DNA from: Paenibacillus illinoisensis NBRC 15959
Lineage (GTDB): Bacteria > Bacillota > Bacilli > Paenibacillales > Paenibacillaceae
Assembly: GCF_004000925.1 (NCBI RefSeq)
Contig: NZ_BIME01000010.1
Location: forward strand, 186,001 to 250,000
DNA length: 64,000 nt
Reading direction: 5' to 3'
A model generated the notes under the pieces. The model was not told where the DNA came from and did no database searches. It was given only the letters and a program-made list of their open reading frames with translations. Made by a program: the position numbers and the translations under genes. This document shows, one piece after another, positions 26,583 through 35,610 of this stretch; the first letter of the stretch is position 1, and the number at the start of each line of letters is the position of its first letter.

Positions 26583-27592
26583 AGGCTGTTGTGTGCGAAG
26601 AGATCAATCGTTTGACAATACAGGATACCGACGAACCGATTCGAGCTGAACATGAGGCTATTGTATCCATCAAGCGGATTGGCATCTGCGGGACGGATCT
26701 GCATGCTTATAAAGGCAACCAGCCCTATTTTACCTATCCTCGTATTCTGGGACATGAACTGTCAGGGATCATTGATGACATTGGCCCGAATACTGCTGGC
26801 CTTCAAGTTGGAGATCAGGTAAGCATTATTCCCTATCTGCACTGTGGTCACTGTATTGCCTGTCGAACAGGGAAATCCAATTGCTGTGCATCCATGCAGG
26901 TCATGGGAGTACATGTGGACGGAGGGATGCGCGAAAGAATCAGTGTGCCTGTTTCCCATTTGATTAAGGCGGAAGGACTGACCCTGGATGAAACAGCGAT
27001 GGTTGAACCGCTCAGTATCGGTGCTCATGCAGTAAGAAGAGCAGGTGTGCAGCCAGGGGAGCAGATTATAGTCATCGGGGCAGGACCGATCGGACTTGGG
27101 GTCATGGCTTTTGCGAAACAGGCCGGGGCCCGAGTAATCGCCATTGATCGGAACCTGGACCGATTGGCACTAAGCCGCACCTGGGCTGGGGCAGATGTTG
27201 TAATACAGGCAACAGATCAAGTGGTAGAGCAGGTAGCTGAAGTGACAGAAGGGGATTACGCTGCCGCTGTATTTGATGCAACAGGCAATGTGCAGTCCAT
27301 GAATGAGGCCATTCGGTATGTAGCTCATGGCGGACAATTGATCTATGTGGGATTGGTCAAAGCCGATATTACGTTTCATGATCCTGAGTTTCATAAGCGA
27401 GAGATGAGCATACTGGGCAGTCGTAATGCAACGCGTGCGGATTTTGAGCAAGTGATATCGACTTTGCGGCAGAAAAAGCTTAGCATGGATGGCTACATTA
27501 CGCATCGGGAGCCTTTAACTGAGCTTCCTTCCGCCATGGACAAGTGGTTGCTCCCAGATACACATGTGGTAAAAGCTATAGTTGAACTGTAA
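26579..27592 (+). CDS. Zinc-dependent alcohol/polyol dehydrogenase
   Basis: A 337-residue medium-chain dehydrogenase. The catalytic zinc site comes from GICGTDLHAY, GHELSG and a later acidic residue. The structural zinc lobe has four cysteines (HCGHCIACRTGKSNCC). The NAD(P) fold is IGAGPIGLGVMAFAKQAGA at about residue 165. Relatives act on sorbitol, L-threonine, L-galactonate or 2-keto-sugar acids. The ATG overlaps the aldo/keto reductase stop by 4 bases, so the pair is translationally coupled. Confidence 0.86.
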   Translation: MKAVVCEEINRLTIQDTDEPIRAEHEAIVSIKRIGICGTDLHAYKGNQPYFTYPRILGHELSGIIDDIGPNTAGLQVGDQVSIIPYLHCGHCIACRTGKSNCCASMQVMGVHVDGGMRERISVPVSHLIKAEGLTLDETAMVEPLSIGAHAVRRAGVQPGEQIIVIGAGPIGLGVMAFAKQAGARVIAIDRNLDRLALSRTWAGADVVIQATDQVVEQVAEVTEGDYAAAVFDATGNVQSMNEAIRYVAHGGQLIYVGLVKADITFHDPEFHKREMSILGSRNATRADFEQVISTLRQKKLSMDGYITHREPLTELPSAMDKWLLPDTHVVKAIVEL

Positions 27593-27640
27593 AAGTGTAG
27601 GGTATCGAAAATAAAGAAACAGTTATAAAAAGCAGGAATA

Positions 27641-27698
27641 AAAAAACCTCTCTCTAACCTTGTGATAAAATATCACTTTAGGTTAGAGAGAGGTTTTT
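27641..27698. terminator. Strong bidirectional terminator
   Basis: An arm of about 20 bases (A-run, CCTCTCTCTAACCT) pairs with its complement across a loop containing a smaller hairpin. It separates the convergent dehydrogenase and YitT genes. Confidence 0.88.
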
Positions 27699-27716
27699 GG
27701 GGTTCAAGTCGTTGGG

Positions 27717-28622
27717 TCATTTCTCCGGATGGGTGATAATACCAGCGTGCGGATCAATATGGCGCACAATGGATTTCAACCAGATCATCTCCAGAAAATG
27801 AACTTCATAGTACAATGCCCCCGGAATGTGATGAATCCATCCTTCAGCAGGCAATAAGGAAGCAGATTCTGAAGAGGGTACAGGAGATCCGGGTTCCCGT
27901 CGCAGACGCTTGCGAACGGCTTTTTCAACCTGCGAGCTTTGGGTAGTCAGAATGTACAGTTTGCGAGTGGTCGTAAATCCGCGAAATGCGATATAGACCG
28001 TTTCATACGCAATAAGATAGGCAATAACAGAGTACATCGCTTGATCCCAACCAAAGACAACACCAGCGGCTGTCAGAATCAACAGGTTGAGCAGCATGAT
28101 TATTTTTTCGATAAGCATCCGTTTCCCGCTAAATACCCGTTCAGGTGGCCGGGAGGACGGATCACCGATTTCCAGCGTATCCAGTGTCCCGCCATACCGC
28201 ACCACAAGTCCGATTCCAACACCCAGACATAATCCGCCGAACATGGCGGCAGCCAGCGGATGTTCAACCAGAGGCGGCATGGGATGAAGCACGATGGCAC
28301 CAATCGAAAAGACAACCAGACCCAGTACAGTAACGAGTACAAATTTCTTTTGCACCAGCCTGTAGGATAAAAATATAAACGGAACATTGAATAGGAACAG
28401 GAACAATCCAATCCTCATCTCAGTCCAATGGGCGAACAGAGAAGATATGCCTGTAATGCCTCCAATAATAATCTTATTGGGATGCAGGAATAATTCAAGT
28501 CCCACGGAGGCCAGAATCCCACCGGCGATCACCAGCAAAAGATTCAGGAAGCGTCGCGTGGATGATATTCTGGTCTTAGCGGTTTGTGGCACCGGATTAG
28601 CCGATATCAGAGGTGCTTTCAT
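27717..28622 (-). CDS. YitT family membrane protein
   Basis: A 301-residue protein: five to six hydrophobic helices (first NLLLVIAGGILASVGLELFL), the family motif HPNKIIIGGITGISSL and a C-terminal soluble DUF2179-like part that is somewhat divergent (ends HIDPHAGIITHPEK). YitT proteins are common in Firmicutes; their biochemical role is not settled. The ATG has GGAGGATGACGT upstream. Single gene, minus strand. Confidence 0.82.
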   Translation of the reverse strand: MKAPLISANPVPQTAKTRISSTRRFLNLLLVIAGGILASVGLELFLHPNKIIIGGITGISSLFAHWTEMRIGLFLFLFNVPFIFLSYRLVQKKFVLVTVLGLVVFSIGAIVLHPMPPLVEHPLAAAMFGGLCLGVGIGLVVRYGGTLDTLEIGDPSSRPPERVFSGKRMLIEKIIMLLNLLILTAAGVVFGWDQAMYSVIAYLIAYETVYIAFRGFTTTRKLYILTTQSSQVEKAVRKRLRREPGSPVPSSESASLLPAEGWIHHIPGALYYEVHFLEMIWLKSIVRHIDPHAGIITHPEK

Positions 28623-28702
28623 ACGTCATCCTCCTTTGTGCGGCTGGCGAGCCATTCTCCCTGGGTTGATCACAGAAGATCGGCGAGGAGCCGCAGTTAC
28701 GA

Positions 28703-28735
28703 TCCTGTGCCTGTTCTGAACAGGCACAGGTTTTT
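28703..28735 (+). terminator. Perfect 27-base palindrome with plus-strand T tract
   Basis: CCTGTGCCTGTTC (28704-28716) and GAACAGGCACAGG (28718-28730) are perfect complements, followed by five T residues on the plus strand. Both flanking genes run on the minus strand, where no U tract follows the hairpin, so the orientation is odd. It sits 3 bases past the antiporter stop codon. Confidence 0.6.
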
Positions 28736-29972
28736 ATCCTTCTTTCTGTAAAACCTTCGGTTCTTCTTTCTTCTTCCGAGGATCTTTGAACTTGAATATT
28801 TTATCCAAAATTCTAAACACATGTTTGGACTCTTTGGTTAATAACGGTCCAAGAATGGCCAGAATCAGTACGTACAGTGCGGCAAACGGCTGGAGAAGCG
28901 GCAAGAGTCCACCGGCTTTACCCATGTTGGCCATGATGATCGAAAATTCACCGCGGGATACAATGGTTAAACCAATATTAGCAGAAGCTTTCGGAGACAG
29001 TCCCGCACTGCGTCCGGCCAGCATACCTGCCAGGAAGTTACCAAATAGCGTAATAACAACAGCAATCAAAGCCAGCCACACGGCATCTCCGCCAAGGGAC
29101 AGAGGGTCAATGGACAATCCGAAGCTGAAGAAGAAGATGGCTCCGAAGAAGTCACGGAACGGCAGGATTAGATGCTCAATCCGTTTGGCATGTTCTGTCT
29201 CTGCAAGGACCAGACCAACAAGTAATGCACCGATGGCCTCGGCCACGTGAATGGTTTCGGAGAATCCGGCTACCAGGAACAATGCACCAAAAATCACAAG
29301 TGAAAACAATTCATTGGAGCGTATTTTAAGCAGTTTGTTGAGCAGCGGAGTCGCTTTGCGCCCCAGTATGATGACAATAAGCATGAATCCAAGCGCGATA
29401 AGCGCGGATACGATGACGCCTCCGATCGAGGATGAGTCACTGAGCACCAATCCGGATAGGATGGAGATGTAGACAGCCAGGAACACATCTTCGAACATGA
29501 TAATTCCAAGTATCATTTCCGTTTCCGGATTGGCTGTACGTTTCAGATCGACTAACACCTTGGCCACGATGGCACTGGAGGATATGGTGGTAATCCCAGC
29601 AATAACAAGTGCCTCAGCAGGTGGGAAGCCGGAAGCAAATCCGAAAACTAATCCAAGCGTAAAGTTAATCCCGATATAAATCGAACCGCCGACGGCAATG
29701 GATTTACCGGATTTGATCAGACGTCCTACCGAGAATTCCAATCCGAGATAGAAGAGCAGGAACAGGATACCAATCCGGCCCATAAATTCGATGAAAGGCT
29801 GACTTTCAATAAAACGGAAGTCCAGATGCCATATTTTCATGGCATGTGGACCAACCGCCATCCCGATCAGAATGTAAAAAGGGACGACCGAAAAACGCAA
29901 TTTGGCAGATAAGAGGCCAGCGGCAGCAATGAGAACGAGCGCCAGTCCTACTTCAAAAATCAGATGATCCAT
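28734..29972 (-). CDS. khtU: Potassium/proton antiporter membrane subunit (KhtU-like)
   Basis: A 412-residue CPA2-type antiporter with about twelve membrane helices. IGMAVGPHAMKIWHLDF, FLLFYLGLEFS and AGITTISSSAIVAK are typical CPA2 segments. The neighbour KhtT-like gene ends 4 bases upstream. In Bacillus subtilis KhtTU exports K+ under alkaline or methylglyoxal stress, and KhtT gates KhtU. The C-terminus is short and basic with no RCK domain of its own, consistent with regulation by a separate subunit. GAAGGGGGTGAGTCG precedes the ATG. Confidence 0.87.
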   Translation of the reverse strand: MDHLIFEVGLALVLIAAAGLLSAKLRFSVVPFYILIGMAVGPHAMKIWHLDFRFIESQPFIEFMGRIGILFLLFYLGLEFSVGRLIKSGKSIAVGGSIYIGINFTLGLVFGFASGFPPAEALVIAGITTISSSAIVAKVLVDLKRTANPETEMILGIIMFEDVFLAVYISILSGLVLSDSSSIGGVIVSALIALGFMLIVIILGRKATPLLNKLLKIRSNELFSLVIFGALFLVAGFSETIHVAEAIGALLVGLVLAETEHAKRIEHLILPFRDFFGAIFFFSFGLSIDPLSLGGDAVWLALIAVVITLFGNFLAGMLAGRSAGLSPKASANIGLTIVSRGEFSIIMANMGKAGGLLPLLQPFAALYVLILAILGPLLTKESKHVFRILDKIFKFKDPRKKKEEPKVLQKEG

Positions 29973-29976
29973 CGAC

Positions 29977-30471
29977 TCACCCCCTTCCGGTCAGGAGGAG
30001 GGATTTGAAGAGTTTCTGTTGGTTGCGTTCGCCAACGGCAACAACGGTAGACTCAGCAGTAATCACGACCTCAGGACCGGGGCTGATATGTTTTTTGTGG
30101 TTTTTCTCTACAACGGCAATAACCGTTGCCCCAGAGTTTTGACGTACGTCCAGTTCACCGATGGACTTGCCGATGCATCCATAGGAGGATTCGACTTTGT
30201 ACCATTCGATGATCAGATCATCAAAAGTAACTTCAATATTTTCAAGCTGTTTTGGCTTATAGGTCAATCCGCCAACGATAGCGGCAATTTGTCTGGCTTC
30301 ATAATCATCGAGCGTAATCATGGAGATGCTTTGATCCGGATCGTCGTATTCAAAATGGTACATTTCACGCCGTCCGTCATCATGAATAATGATCACAATT
30401 TTATCTCCGCTGCTCGTTTCAATCTGGAACTTCTTGCCGATTCCCGGCAAATCAGTTTCACGTACATCCAT
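29977..30471 (-). CDS. khtT: Antiporter regulatory subunit with RCK_C domain (KhtT-like)
   Basis: A 164-residue cytosolic protein. The N-terminal part (LPGIGKKFQIETSSGDKI) matches KhtT; the C-terminal TrkA-C/RCK_C domain spans about residues 80-160 (SIGELDVRQNSGATVIAVV). In the KhtTU system it binds ligand (c-di-AMP in published work) and controls the antiporter pore. It is the first gene of a two-gene minus-strand operon, 4 bases before khtU, with GGAGGCATATTATCC as ribosome site. Confidence 0.87.
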   Translation of the reverse strand: MDVRETDLPGIGKKFQIETSSGDKIVIIIHDDGRREMYHFEYDDPDQSISMITLDDYEARQIAAIVGGLTYKPKQLENIEVTFDDLIIEWYKVESSYGCIGKSIGELDVRQNSGATVIAVVEKNHKKHISPGPEVVITAESTVVAVGERNQQKLFKSLLLTGRG

Positions 30472-30775
30472 GGATAATATGCCTCCTTAAATTGAGGGCT
30501 GGCCACAGAAGACAGGCTTATTTCCCGAAAATAGAATGATCTGTATTTGGAAGAAACATTAAATGATGCGGGCAAACAGAGCCAGGTACTCCTGACACAC
30601 AGCCGTATACATTGAATTTTGAACAAAATTGGATATGACAAATACAACATCGTGACACACTGTTAACCTTGTCGTTAACTAACGTTTGCTTAAAGGGTTA
30701 TAAGTTATGCACAAGTACACCGTCTGTTGGACAGAGATGTCTCTATGCATGGCAACCGAACATACGGTGCAACGC
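30472..30775. other. Intergenic region upstream of khtT
   Basis: About 300 bases, AT-rich. It includes a GTTAAC/GTTAACTAACG segment near 30662-30682 and a small ACGCC/GGGCGT hairpin at 30772-30789 that overlaps the end of the next gene. I see no clear promoter or coding sequence. Confidence 0.3.
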
Positions 30776-31180
30776 CTAGTGAAGGGCGTTTACGTATCTT
30801 GGTGCATGAGGGGCGAGGGACAAATACATACTGGTGAATTTAATGGGTAGCAGAAATAATCTGCGCTTAAACAGACAAATCAACGGTTTAAAGGGCAGAC
30901 GCGGAGTAGGAATTCGCAGCATCAGCAATAAGGCAAGCACCAAAGTTACAGGCTTGTTATTCGTCACTGCAATCAGCTTAACCATGACTTGCGAGTATTT
31001 GCGGATAGCAGGTTTTTGCTGAGTTTCGGGTATTTGTAATAACACTTCCTTATTGGAAGTGGCATCAACGGATACGCCAACAGCGGATTCTGTCTGCATC
31101 GGAATAGGGAAGCACAACGCTTGGAACAAACACAAAATGATGATAAAAGCACTGCGAAGCATTCTAGGTTGTTGTCTCAT
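30776..31180 (-). CDS. Unknown basic membrane protein, 134 residues
   Basis: The frame runs from ATG 31180 to TAG 30776. The N-terminus (MRQQPRMLRSAF, then a hydrophobic stretch to about residue 27) resembles a signal or anchor. A second hydrophobic segment VTLVLALLLMLRI lies near residue 80; the rest is basic and proline-rich. AAGGGGGGAAGCC lies at normal distance upstream, which is the best support. No family is recognised. It is divergent from ytxC. Confidence 0.5.
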   Translation of the reverse strand: MRQQPRMLRSAFIIILCLFQALCFPIPMQTESAVGVSVDATSNKEVLLQIPETQQKPAIRKYSQVMVKLIAVTNNKPVTLVLALLLMLRIPTPRLPFKPLICLFKRRLFLLPIKFTSMYLSLAPHAPRYVNALH

Positions 31181-31304
31181 TTTGGCTTCCCCCCTTTTCC
31201 GTGAAACATACTGTTATCAAAATAATAACACATTTTTGTCTGAACTCCAAACCTCTTTACAAATATACTGAGAAATGATGACACGCTTTCCATCAATCCG
31301 CTTC

Positions 31305-31333
31305 GTATATCCCCATCGGCCTTGCCATATACT
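31305..31333 (+). promoter_or_regulatory. Sigma-E-type promoter of ytxC
   Basis: GTATATC (31305-31311), a 14-base gap and CATATACT (31326-31333). This resembles the sigma-E consensus kmATAtt-N14-CATACAHT with few mismatches, and YtxC is a sporulation-associated family. Confidence 0.5.
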
Positions 31334-31361
31334 TTGAAGAGGAAGGAAAGGAGTGATTCTT

Positions 31362-32306
31362 GTGGAGCTGTTCGCCGTATGGACCGATGTGTCAGGGCAA
31401 GAGGAAGCAGATCAATTTTACCGCTGCATCAAAGAAAAAACCAAAGGTTTACATATAAGCAAAAGAGGTTTCCGGCTCACCTTCAAACATAATGACGGCA
31501 AAGCAGCCTGGGTCTGCAGAGGGAATGAAAATCACGCGGATTTTCAGCAGTGGCTGCCCCAGATCAGTGATTTGCTTGCCAAAGGACTGGCCGATTTCAT
31601 TATGGATACCCGGGAACGCTCCATTGTAGAAAACATGATTTCCAAGGCCTGTTCCGTTATGGATGAATATGAAGTGGAGAAGGTACACCGGATCTGCATG
31701 CCCTTGTTATTCAACGGTGATCTGGATCAACCAGGGCTTCGAGAGAAGCGGCGCTTAACCCTCGCAGGTGGTCTTAGACATGATCTGGAGGAGGTTCATT
31801 TCTTTCACCTGGAAGGCATTCTTCATTTTCGAATGAAGCAATACAAACAGGAACTGCACGAACTGGTGGAGTATGCACTGGATGAATTCTGGATGGATCG
31901 TCAATACGAAGAATTCATGGGACTGTTAAAATATTTTGTGTTCTTTCAGGAAGCCAAAGTTCCTTTGGTCCATCTGGTGCACAAAGGCTCGCATGAATTT
32001 CAGGTTCTGGATGCAGGGCTTAACCAGCTCCCTGTACAAAAAGATGAGCAAGTCGTCGTGGAGATGCCTGGTCTTGAACTGGAAATGGATATTGAAGACA
32101 TGATTGTAAGCACACTTATATCGATATCTCCCGAAAAAGTGATGCTTCATACAAACACACCCGATCTGCCGATTATATCGACGATTCGTCAGATCTTCGA
32201 GGACAAGGTTCAATTATGCCATCATTGCCCGGAGTGTGAAGTGCTTCGTTCCGGCCTGCTGTCAGGCCTTGACGCAAGTGATCTCGGCAATTATAATAAC
32301 TGTTGA
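31362..32306 (+). CDS. ytxC: YtxC family sporulation-associated protein
   Basis: A 314-residue soluble protein. The segments FYRCIKEKTKGLHISKRGFR, HFFHLEGILHFRMKQYKQ and FVFFQEAKVPLVHLVHKGSHEF, and position directly before thrS, identify YtxC, a spore-former-specific protein of unknown biochemical role. The C-terminus holds CHHCPEC, a possible metal site. GTG 31362 is preferred over GTG 31353 since AAGGAGTG lies 8 bases upstream. A sigma-E-like promoter suggests mother-cell expression. The same gene order occurs in Bacillus. Confidence 0.82.
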   Translation: MELFAVWTDVSGQEEADQFYRCIKEKTKGLHISKRGFRLTFKHNDGKAAWVCRGNENHADFQQWLPQISDLLAKGLADFIMDTRERSIVENMISKACSVMDEYEVEKVHRICMPLLFNGDLDQPGLREKRRLTLAGGLRHDLEEVHFFHLEGILHFRMKQYKQELHELVEYALDEFWMDRQYEEFMGLLKYFVFFQEAKVPLVHLVHKGSHEFQVLDAGLNQLPVQKDEQVVVEMPGLELEMDIEDMIVSTLISISPEKVMLHTNTPDLPIISTIRQIFEDKVQLCHHCPECEVLRSGLLSGLDASDLGNYNNC

Positions 32307-32361
32307 TCCATGAATTAATGAACATGTTTTTATGGATGAACTTTTACCAATAAGCAAAAGC

Positions 32362-32634
32362 GTTGACAAAGACAAGGACCATACGCACGGTCGGTGCAGA
32401 GAGAGGGAACCAGGCTGAAATTTCCTCCGGATGCCACGTTTGGTTTACCCCTTTGTAGCTGCAGTTTTGAAAACGGAGATGAATGTAATCGTTCCGTGAG
32501 TAAGGATATGCCGGGTCATGCCCGTTACCGTCATGCCAATGAGGGCTGTATTTTCAATGAAGAATGAAGCAGCTGAATTAGGGTGGAACCACGAGTATAC
32601 AACACTCGTCCCTTTGCCGGGACGGGTGTTTTTT
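32362..32634 (+). promoter_or_regulatory. Threonine T-box leader with terminator
   Basis: The T-box sequence AGGGTGGAACCACG is at 32580-32593. The terminator AACACTCGTCCC / GGGACGGGTGTT with six T residues is at 32601-32634. Stem I closes by ACAAAG (32366-32371) with CTTTGT (32451-32456); the loop just inside has ACC at 32447-32449, a threonine codon suited to reading tRNA-Thr(GGU). Uncharged tRNA-Thr would pair with the T-box bulge and allow read-through into thrS. The upstream promoter is not clear. Confidence 0.9.
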
Positions 32635-32723
32635 GCGTTCTTTGCCAATCAGCAGGGATAGCAATAGATCATCAGTCCATGATGTTGATGGACAAGGTTA
32701 CATTTACAGGAGGAATGAGACAA

Positions 32724-34661
32724 ATGGCAGTTAACATTAAACTACCGGATGGTTCAGTACGTGAGTACGCCGATGGCAGCAGTATTGAGGACGTAGCAGT
32801 ATCCATTAGCAGCGGATTGCGCAAAAACGCCGTAGCAGGGAAACTGGATGGAATTGTGGTGGACTTGTCGACCAAGCTTCACGAGGGAGCTTTGGTAGAG
32901 ATCGTAACTTTTGATTCACCAGACGGACTTGAAGTGATGCGTCATAGTACAGCTCACTTGCTCGCTCAAGCTGTGAAGCGCCTATATGGCAGCAAAGAGG
33001 TTCACCTTGGCGTTGGACCTGTCATCGAAGACGGATTTTACTATGATATGGACCTGGAACACCCGCTTAACCCGGAAGATCTGCAAAAGATCGAGAAGGA
33101 AATGGAACGTATCGTAAGTGAAAACCTGCCGATTGTGCGCAAGGAAGTCAGCCGTGCTGAAGCAATCAAAACGTTTGAAGAAGTGGGCGATCCTTACAAA
33201 CTCGAATTGATTCGTGATCTGCCGGAAGACAGCGTAATTACCATTTATGAGCAGGGCGAGTTCTTCGATCTGTGCCGTGGACCTCATGTACCTTCCACAG
33301 GCAAGATCAAAGTGTTCAAATTGATGAATGTCGCTGGTGCGTACTGGCGTGGTGACAGCAAAAACAAAATGCTGCAGCGTATTTACGGTACAGCTTTTGT
33401 GAAAAAGGCTCAGCTGGATGAGCATCTGCACTTCCTGGAGGAAGCACGTAAACGCGATCACCGCAAGCTGGGTAAAGAGCTTGAAATGTTCACGTTCTCC
33501 CAACTGGTTGGACAAGGTCTGCCAATCTGGCTGCCAAACGGTGCCAAACTGCGTCGTACGCTGGAGCGTTACATTGTAGATTTGGAAGAAAGTCTTGGAT
33601 ATCAGCACGTATATACACCGGTTCTCGGTAATGTGGAATTGTACAAAACGTCTGGACACTGGGAGCACTACCAAGAGGACATGTTCCCTAAAATGGTAAT
33701 GGATAACGAAGAACTCGTTCTCCGTCCAATGAACTGCCCGCACCATATGATGGTGTACAAGTCCAGCATGCACAGCTACCGTGACCTGCCGATCCGGATT
33801 GCCGAGCTCGGCATGATGCACCGATACGAGATGTCTGGTGCTCTGACTGGCTTGCACCGTGTTCGTGCAATGACCTTGAACGATTCACACATTTTCTGTC
33901 GTCCAGATCAGATCAAGGAAGAATTCGCTCGTGTTATTGAATTGATCCAAACGGTTTACAAGGATTTTGGTATTCATGAATATCGCTTCCGTCTGTCTTA
34001 CCGTGATCCGCAGGATACCGAGAAATATTTCCAAAACGATGAAATGTGGGAAATGTCCCAACGCATGCTGCGTGAAGTTGTGGAAGAACTCGACTTGCCT
34101 TTCTATGAAGCAGAGGGTGAAGCAGCATTCTATGGTCCCAAACTCGACGTGCAGATCAAAACAGCACTGGGCAAGGAAGAAACATTGTCCACCGTACAAC
34201 TGGACTTCCTGCTTCCAGAACGATTCGAACTGGAATATGTCGGAGATGACGGACAAAAACATCGGCCGGTCGTTATTCACCGCGGCGTAATCAGTACAAT
34301 GGAACGTTTCACTGCATTCTTGCTGGAGAACTTTGCGGGAGCATTCCCACTGTGGCTGTCTCCTGTTCAAGCAAAAGTCATTCCGGTATCCGGAAACTTC
34401 GATGATTACGCACGTGAAGTGGAAGCGAAACTGAAACGCGCGGGAATTTCTGCTGAGGCTGATTTGCGCAACGAGAAGCTTGGATACAAAATCCGTGAGG
34501 CACAACTGGAGAAAATGCCTTATATGTTTGTTGTTGGTGAGAATGAGCGCAGTGCCGAATCCGTGTCTGTGCGTAAACGCGGAGAAGGCGATCTCGGCAT
34601 GAAACCTGTGGATGAAATCGTAGCTCAACTGAAAGAAGAAATCAGCACAAGATCAATATAA
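32724..34661 (+). CDS. thrS: Threonyl-tRNA synthetase
   Basis: A 645-residue class II synthetase. TGS domain at residues 1-63; editing domain with HSTAHLLAQAVKRLYG; catalytic core with MNCPHHMMVYKS (zinc-binding cysteine and motif 2 region), HRYEMSGALTGLHRVRAMT and FYGPKLDVQIKTALG; anticodon-binding domain from about 545. It charges tRNA-Thr and clears Ser-tRNA. ATG 32724 (MAVNIKLPDGSV) follows ACAGGAGGAATGAGACAA. The upstream in-frame extension from 32583 lies within the T-box and is not coding. Confidence 0.97.
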   Translation: MAVNIKLPDGSVREYADGSSIEDVAVSISSGLRKNAVAGKLDGIVVDLSTKLHEGALVEIVTFDSPDGLEVMRHSTAHLLAQAVKRLYGSKEVHLGVGPVIEDGFYYDMDLEHPLNPEDLQKIEKEMERIVSENLPIVRKEVSRAEAIKTFEEVGDPYKLELIRDLPEDSVITIYEQGEFFDLCRGPHVPSTGKIKVFKLMNVAGAYWRGDSKNKMLQRIYGTAFVKKAQLDEHLHFLEEARKRDHRKLGKELEMFTFSQLVGQGLPIWLPNGAKLRRTLERYIVDLEESLGYQHVYTPVLGNVELYKTSGHWEHYQEDMFPKMVMDNEELVLRPMNCPHHMMVYKSSMHSYRDLPIRIAELGMMHRYEMSGALTGLHRVRAMTLNDSHIFCRPDQIKEEFARVIELIQTVYKDFGIHEYRFRLSYRDPQDTEKYFQNDEMWEMSQRMLREVVEELDLPFYEAEGEAAFYGPKLDVQIKTALGKEETLSTVQLDFLLPERFELEYVGDDGQKHRPVVIHRGVISTMERFTAFLLENFAGAFPLWLSPVQAKVIPVSGNFDDYAREVEAKLKRAGISAEADLRNEKLGYKIREAQLEKMPYMFVVGENERSAESVSVRKRGEGDLGMKPVDEIVAQLKEEISTRSI

Positions 34662-34679
34662 ATAGATGCATTTGAGAAA

Positions 34680-34723
34680 GACTGTCAGGGCGTGGCCTAA
34701 TCCATGCTCTAGACGGTTTTTTT
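34680..34723 (+). terminator. Terminator of thrS
   Basis: GACTGTC-AGGGCGTGG pairs with CCATGCTCT-AGACGGT across a short loop and is followed by seven T residues. Confidence 0.8.
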
Positions 34724-34814
34724 CTATTTCTCATGTGCTGGAACCTAGTGGAGTAGAAAATGTATAAGCATTTTGCTTTTTGGAAAACCTTTGCAGTAAG
34801 GGGGAGGTTTTAAA

Positions 34815-35594
34815 ATGAAAAAGCAAAATGCAATGAAAACAAAACAATTACGGGTTCTGATTTCAATTATGGTCATGTCCATTGGGTTGGTATTGTCCTG
34901 GAATCAGGCAGAGGCGTATACATTTGAAGAGGAAAATGAAGTGCTGCATGTAATCAAGCGGCAGGATCAAGCTGCAACGCGTCAAGTTGAAAGTCAGTCC
35001 GAGTTATCGATCCATGATTATGAATACAGTGATCAGGTACAGGTCACGACGATGGTTTATATGGCTTTATTGTGGTCTCCGCAGCCCATTGTCATTCCTA
35101 AGCCGGATGTCCCAGGCAAGCAGCTTGTACTCGACCCATCCATGCCTGTGATGGCGCCGCGCTCAGAACAGGTACTGGGAACGCAAAAGGTGACCGCGAC
35201 GGGTTACACGGCAGGTGTAGAGTCAACCGGTAAAGGACCAAAACATCCTCAGTATGGTATTACTTACTCTGGGGTGAAGGTACGTAGAGACAAAGAAACG
35301 GTGTCAACCATTGCTGCTGACCCCAAATTATTCCCGTTAGGTTCCATCCTCTATATTCCGGGGTATGGTTACGGTATCGTGGCGGACACAGGTTCTGCCA
35401 TCAAGGGTAATAAAATTGACCTTTATTTTCCGACCACGAAGCAAGTGTATAAGGAATGGGGCAAAAAGGACGTCGAGGTACAGGTGATTAAACAAGGTGA
35501 CGGAAAGTGCACGGAAAAGATGCTGGACGAGTTGTCTGAAGCGATCGATGTGTACAAATCCGTGCCGGATTCATGGTTAGACAAGGCCGTTTAA
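34815..35594 (+). CDS. Secreted 3D-domain protein (YuiC/YocH-like)
   Basis: A 259-residue protein. A signal peptide or anchor (MKKQNAMKTKQLRVLIS then a hydrophobic stretch ending WNQAEA) is followed by a spacer and the 3D domain at about residues 127-235: VTATGYTAGVESTGKGP, IAADPKLFPLGSILYIPGYG, VADTGSAIKGNKIDLYF. The three aspartates give the family name; relatives act as lytic transglycosylase-like cell-wall hydrolases (MltA fold). No SH3 or LysM wall-binding domain. GGGGGAGGTTTTAAA precedes the ATG. Confidence 0.85.
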   Translation: MKKQNAMKTKQLRVLISIMVMSIGLVLSWNQAEAYTFEEENEVLHVIKRQDQAATRQVESQSELSIHDYEYSDQVQVTTMVYMALLWSPQPIVIPKPDVPGKQLVLDPSMPVMAPRSEQVLGTQKVTATGYTAGVESTGKGPKHPQYGITYSGVKVRRDKETVSTIAADPKLFPLGSILYIPGYGYGIVADTGSAIKGNKIDLYFPTTKQVYKEWGKKDVEVQVIKQGDGKCTEKMLDELSEAIDVYKSVPDSWLDKAV

Positions 35595-35610
35595 TTTGGG
35601 ATGTTAAGGA

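Noticed and set aside
32363..32368. TTGACA as the -35 box of the thrS promoter
   Set aside because: The sequence overlaps ACAAAG that closes T-box stem I with CTTTGT at 32451-32456, and no -10 box lies 16-18 bases downstream.
32583..32723. N-terminal extension of ThrS
   Set aside because: It translates the T-box and terminator; MAVNIKLPDGS at 32724 with AGGAGG upstream is the family start.
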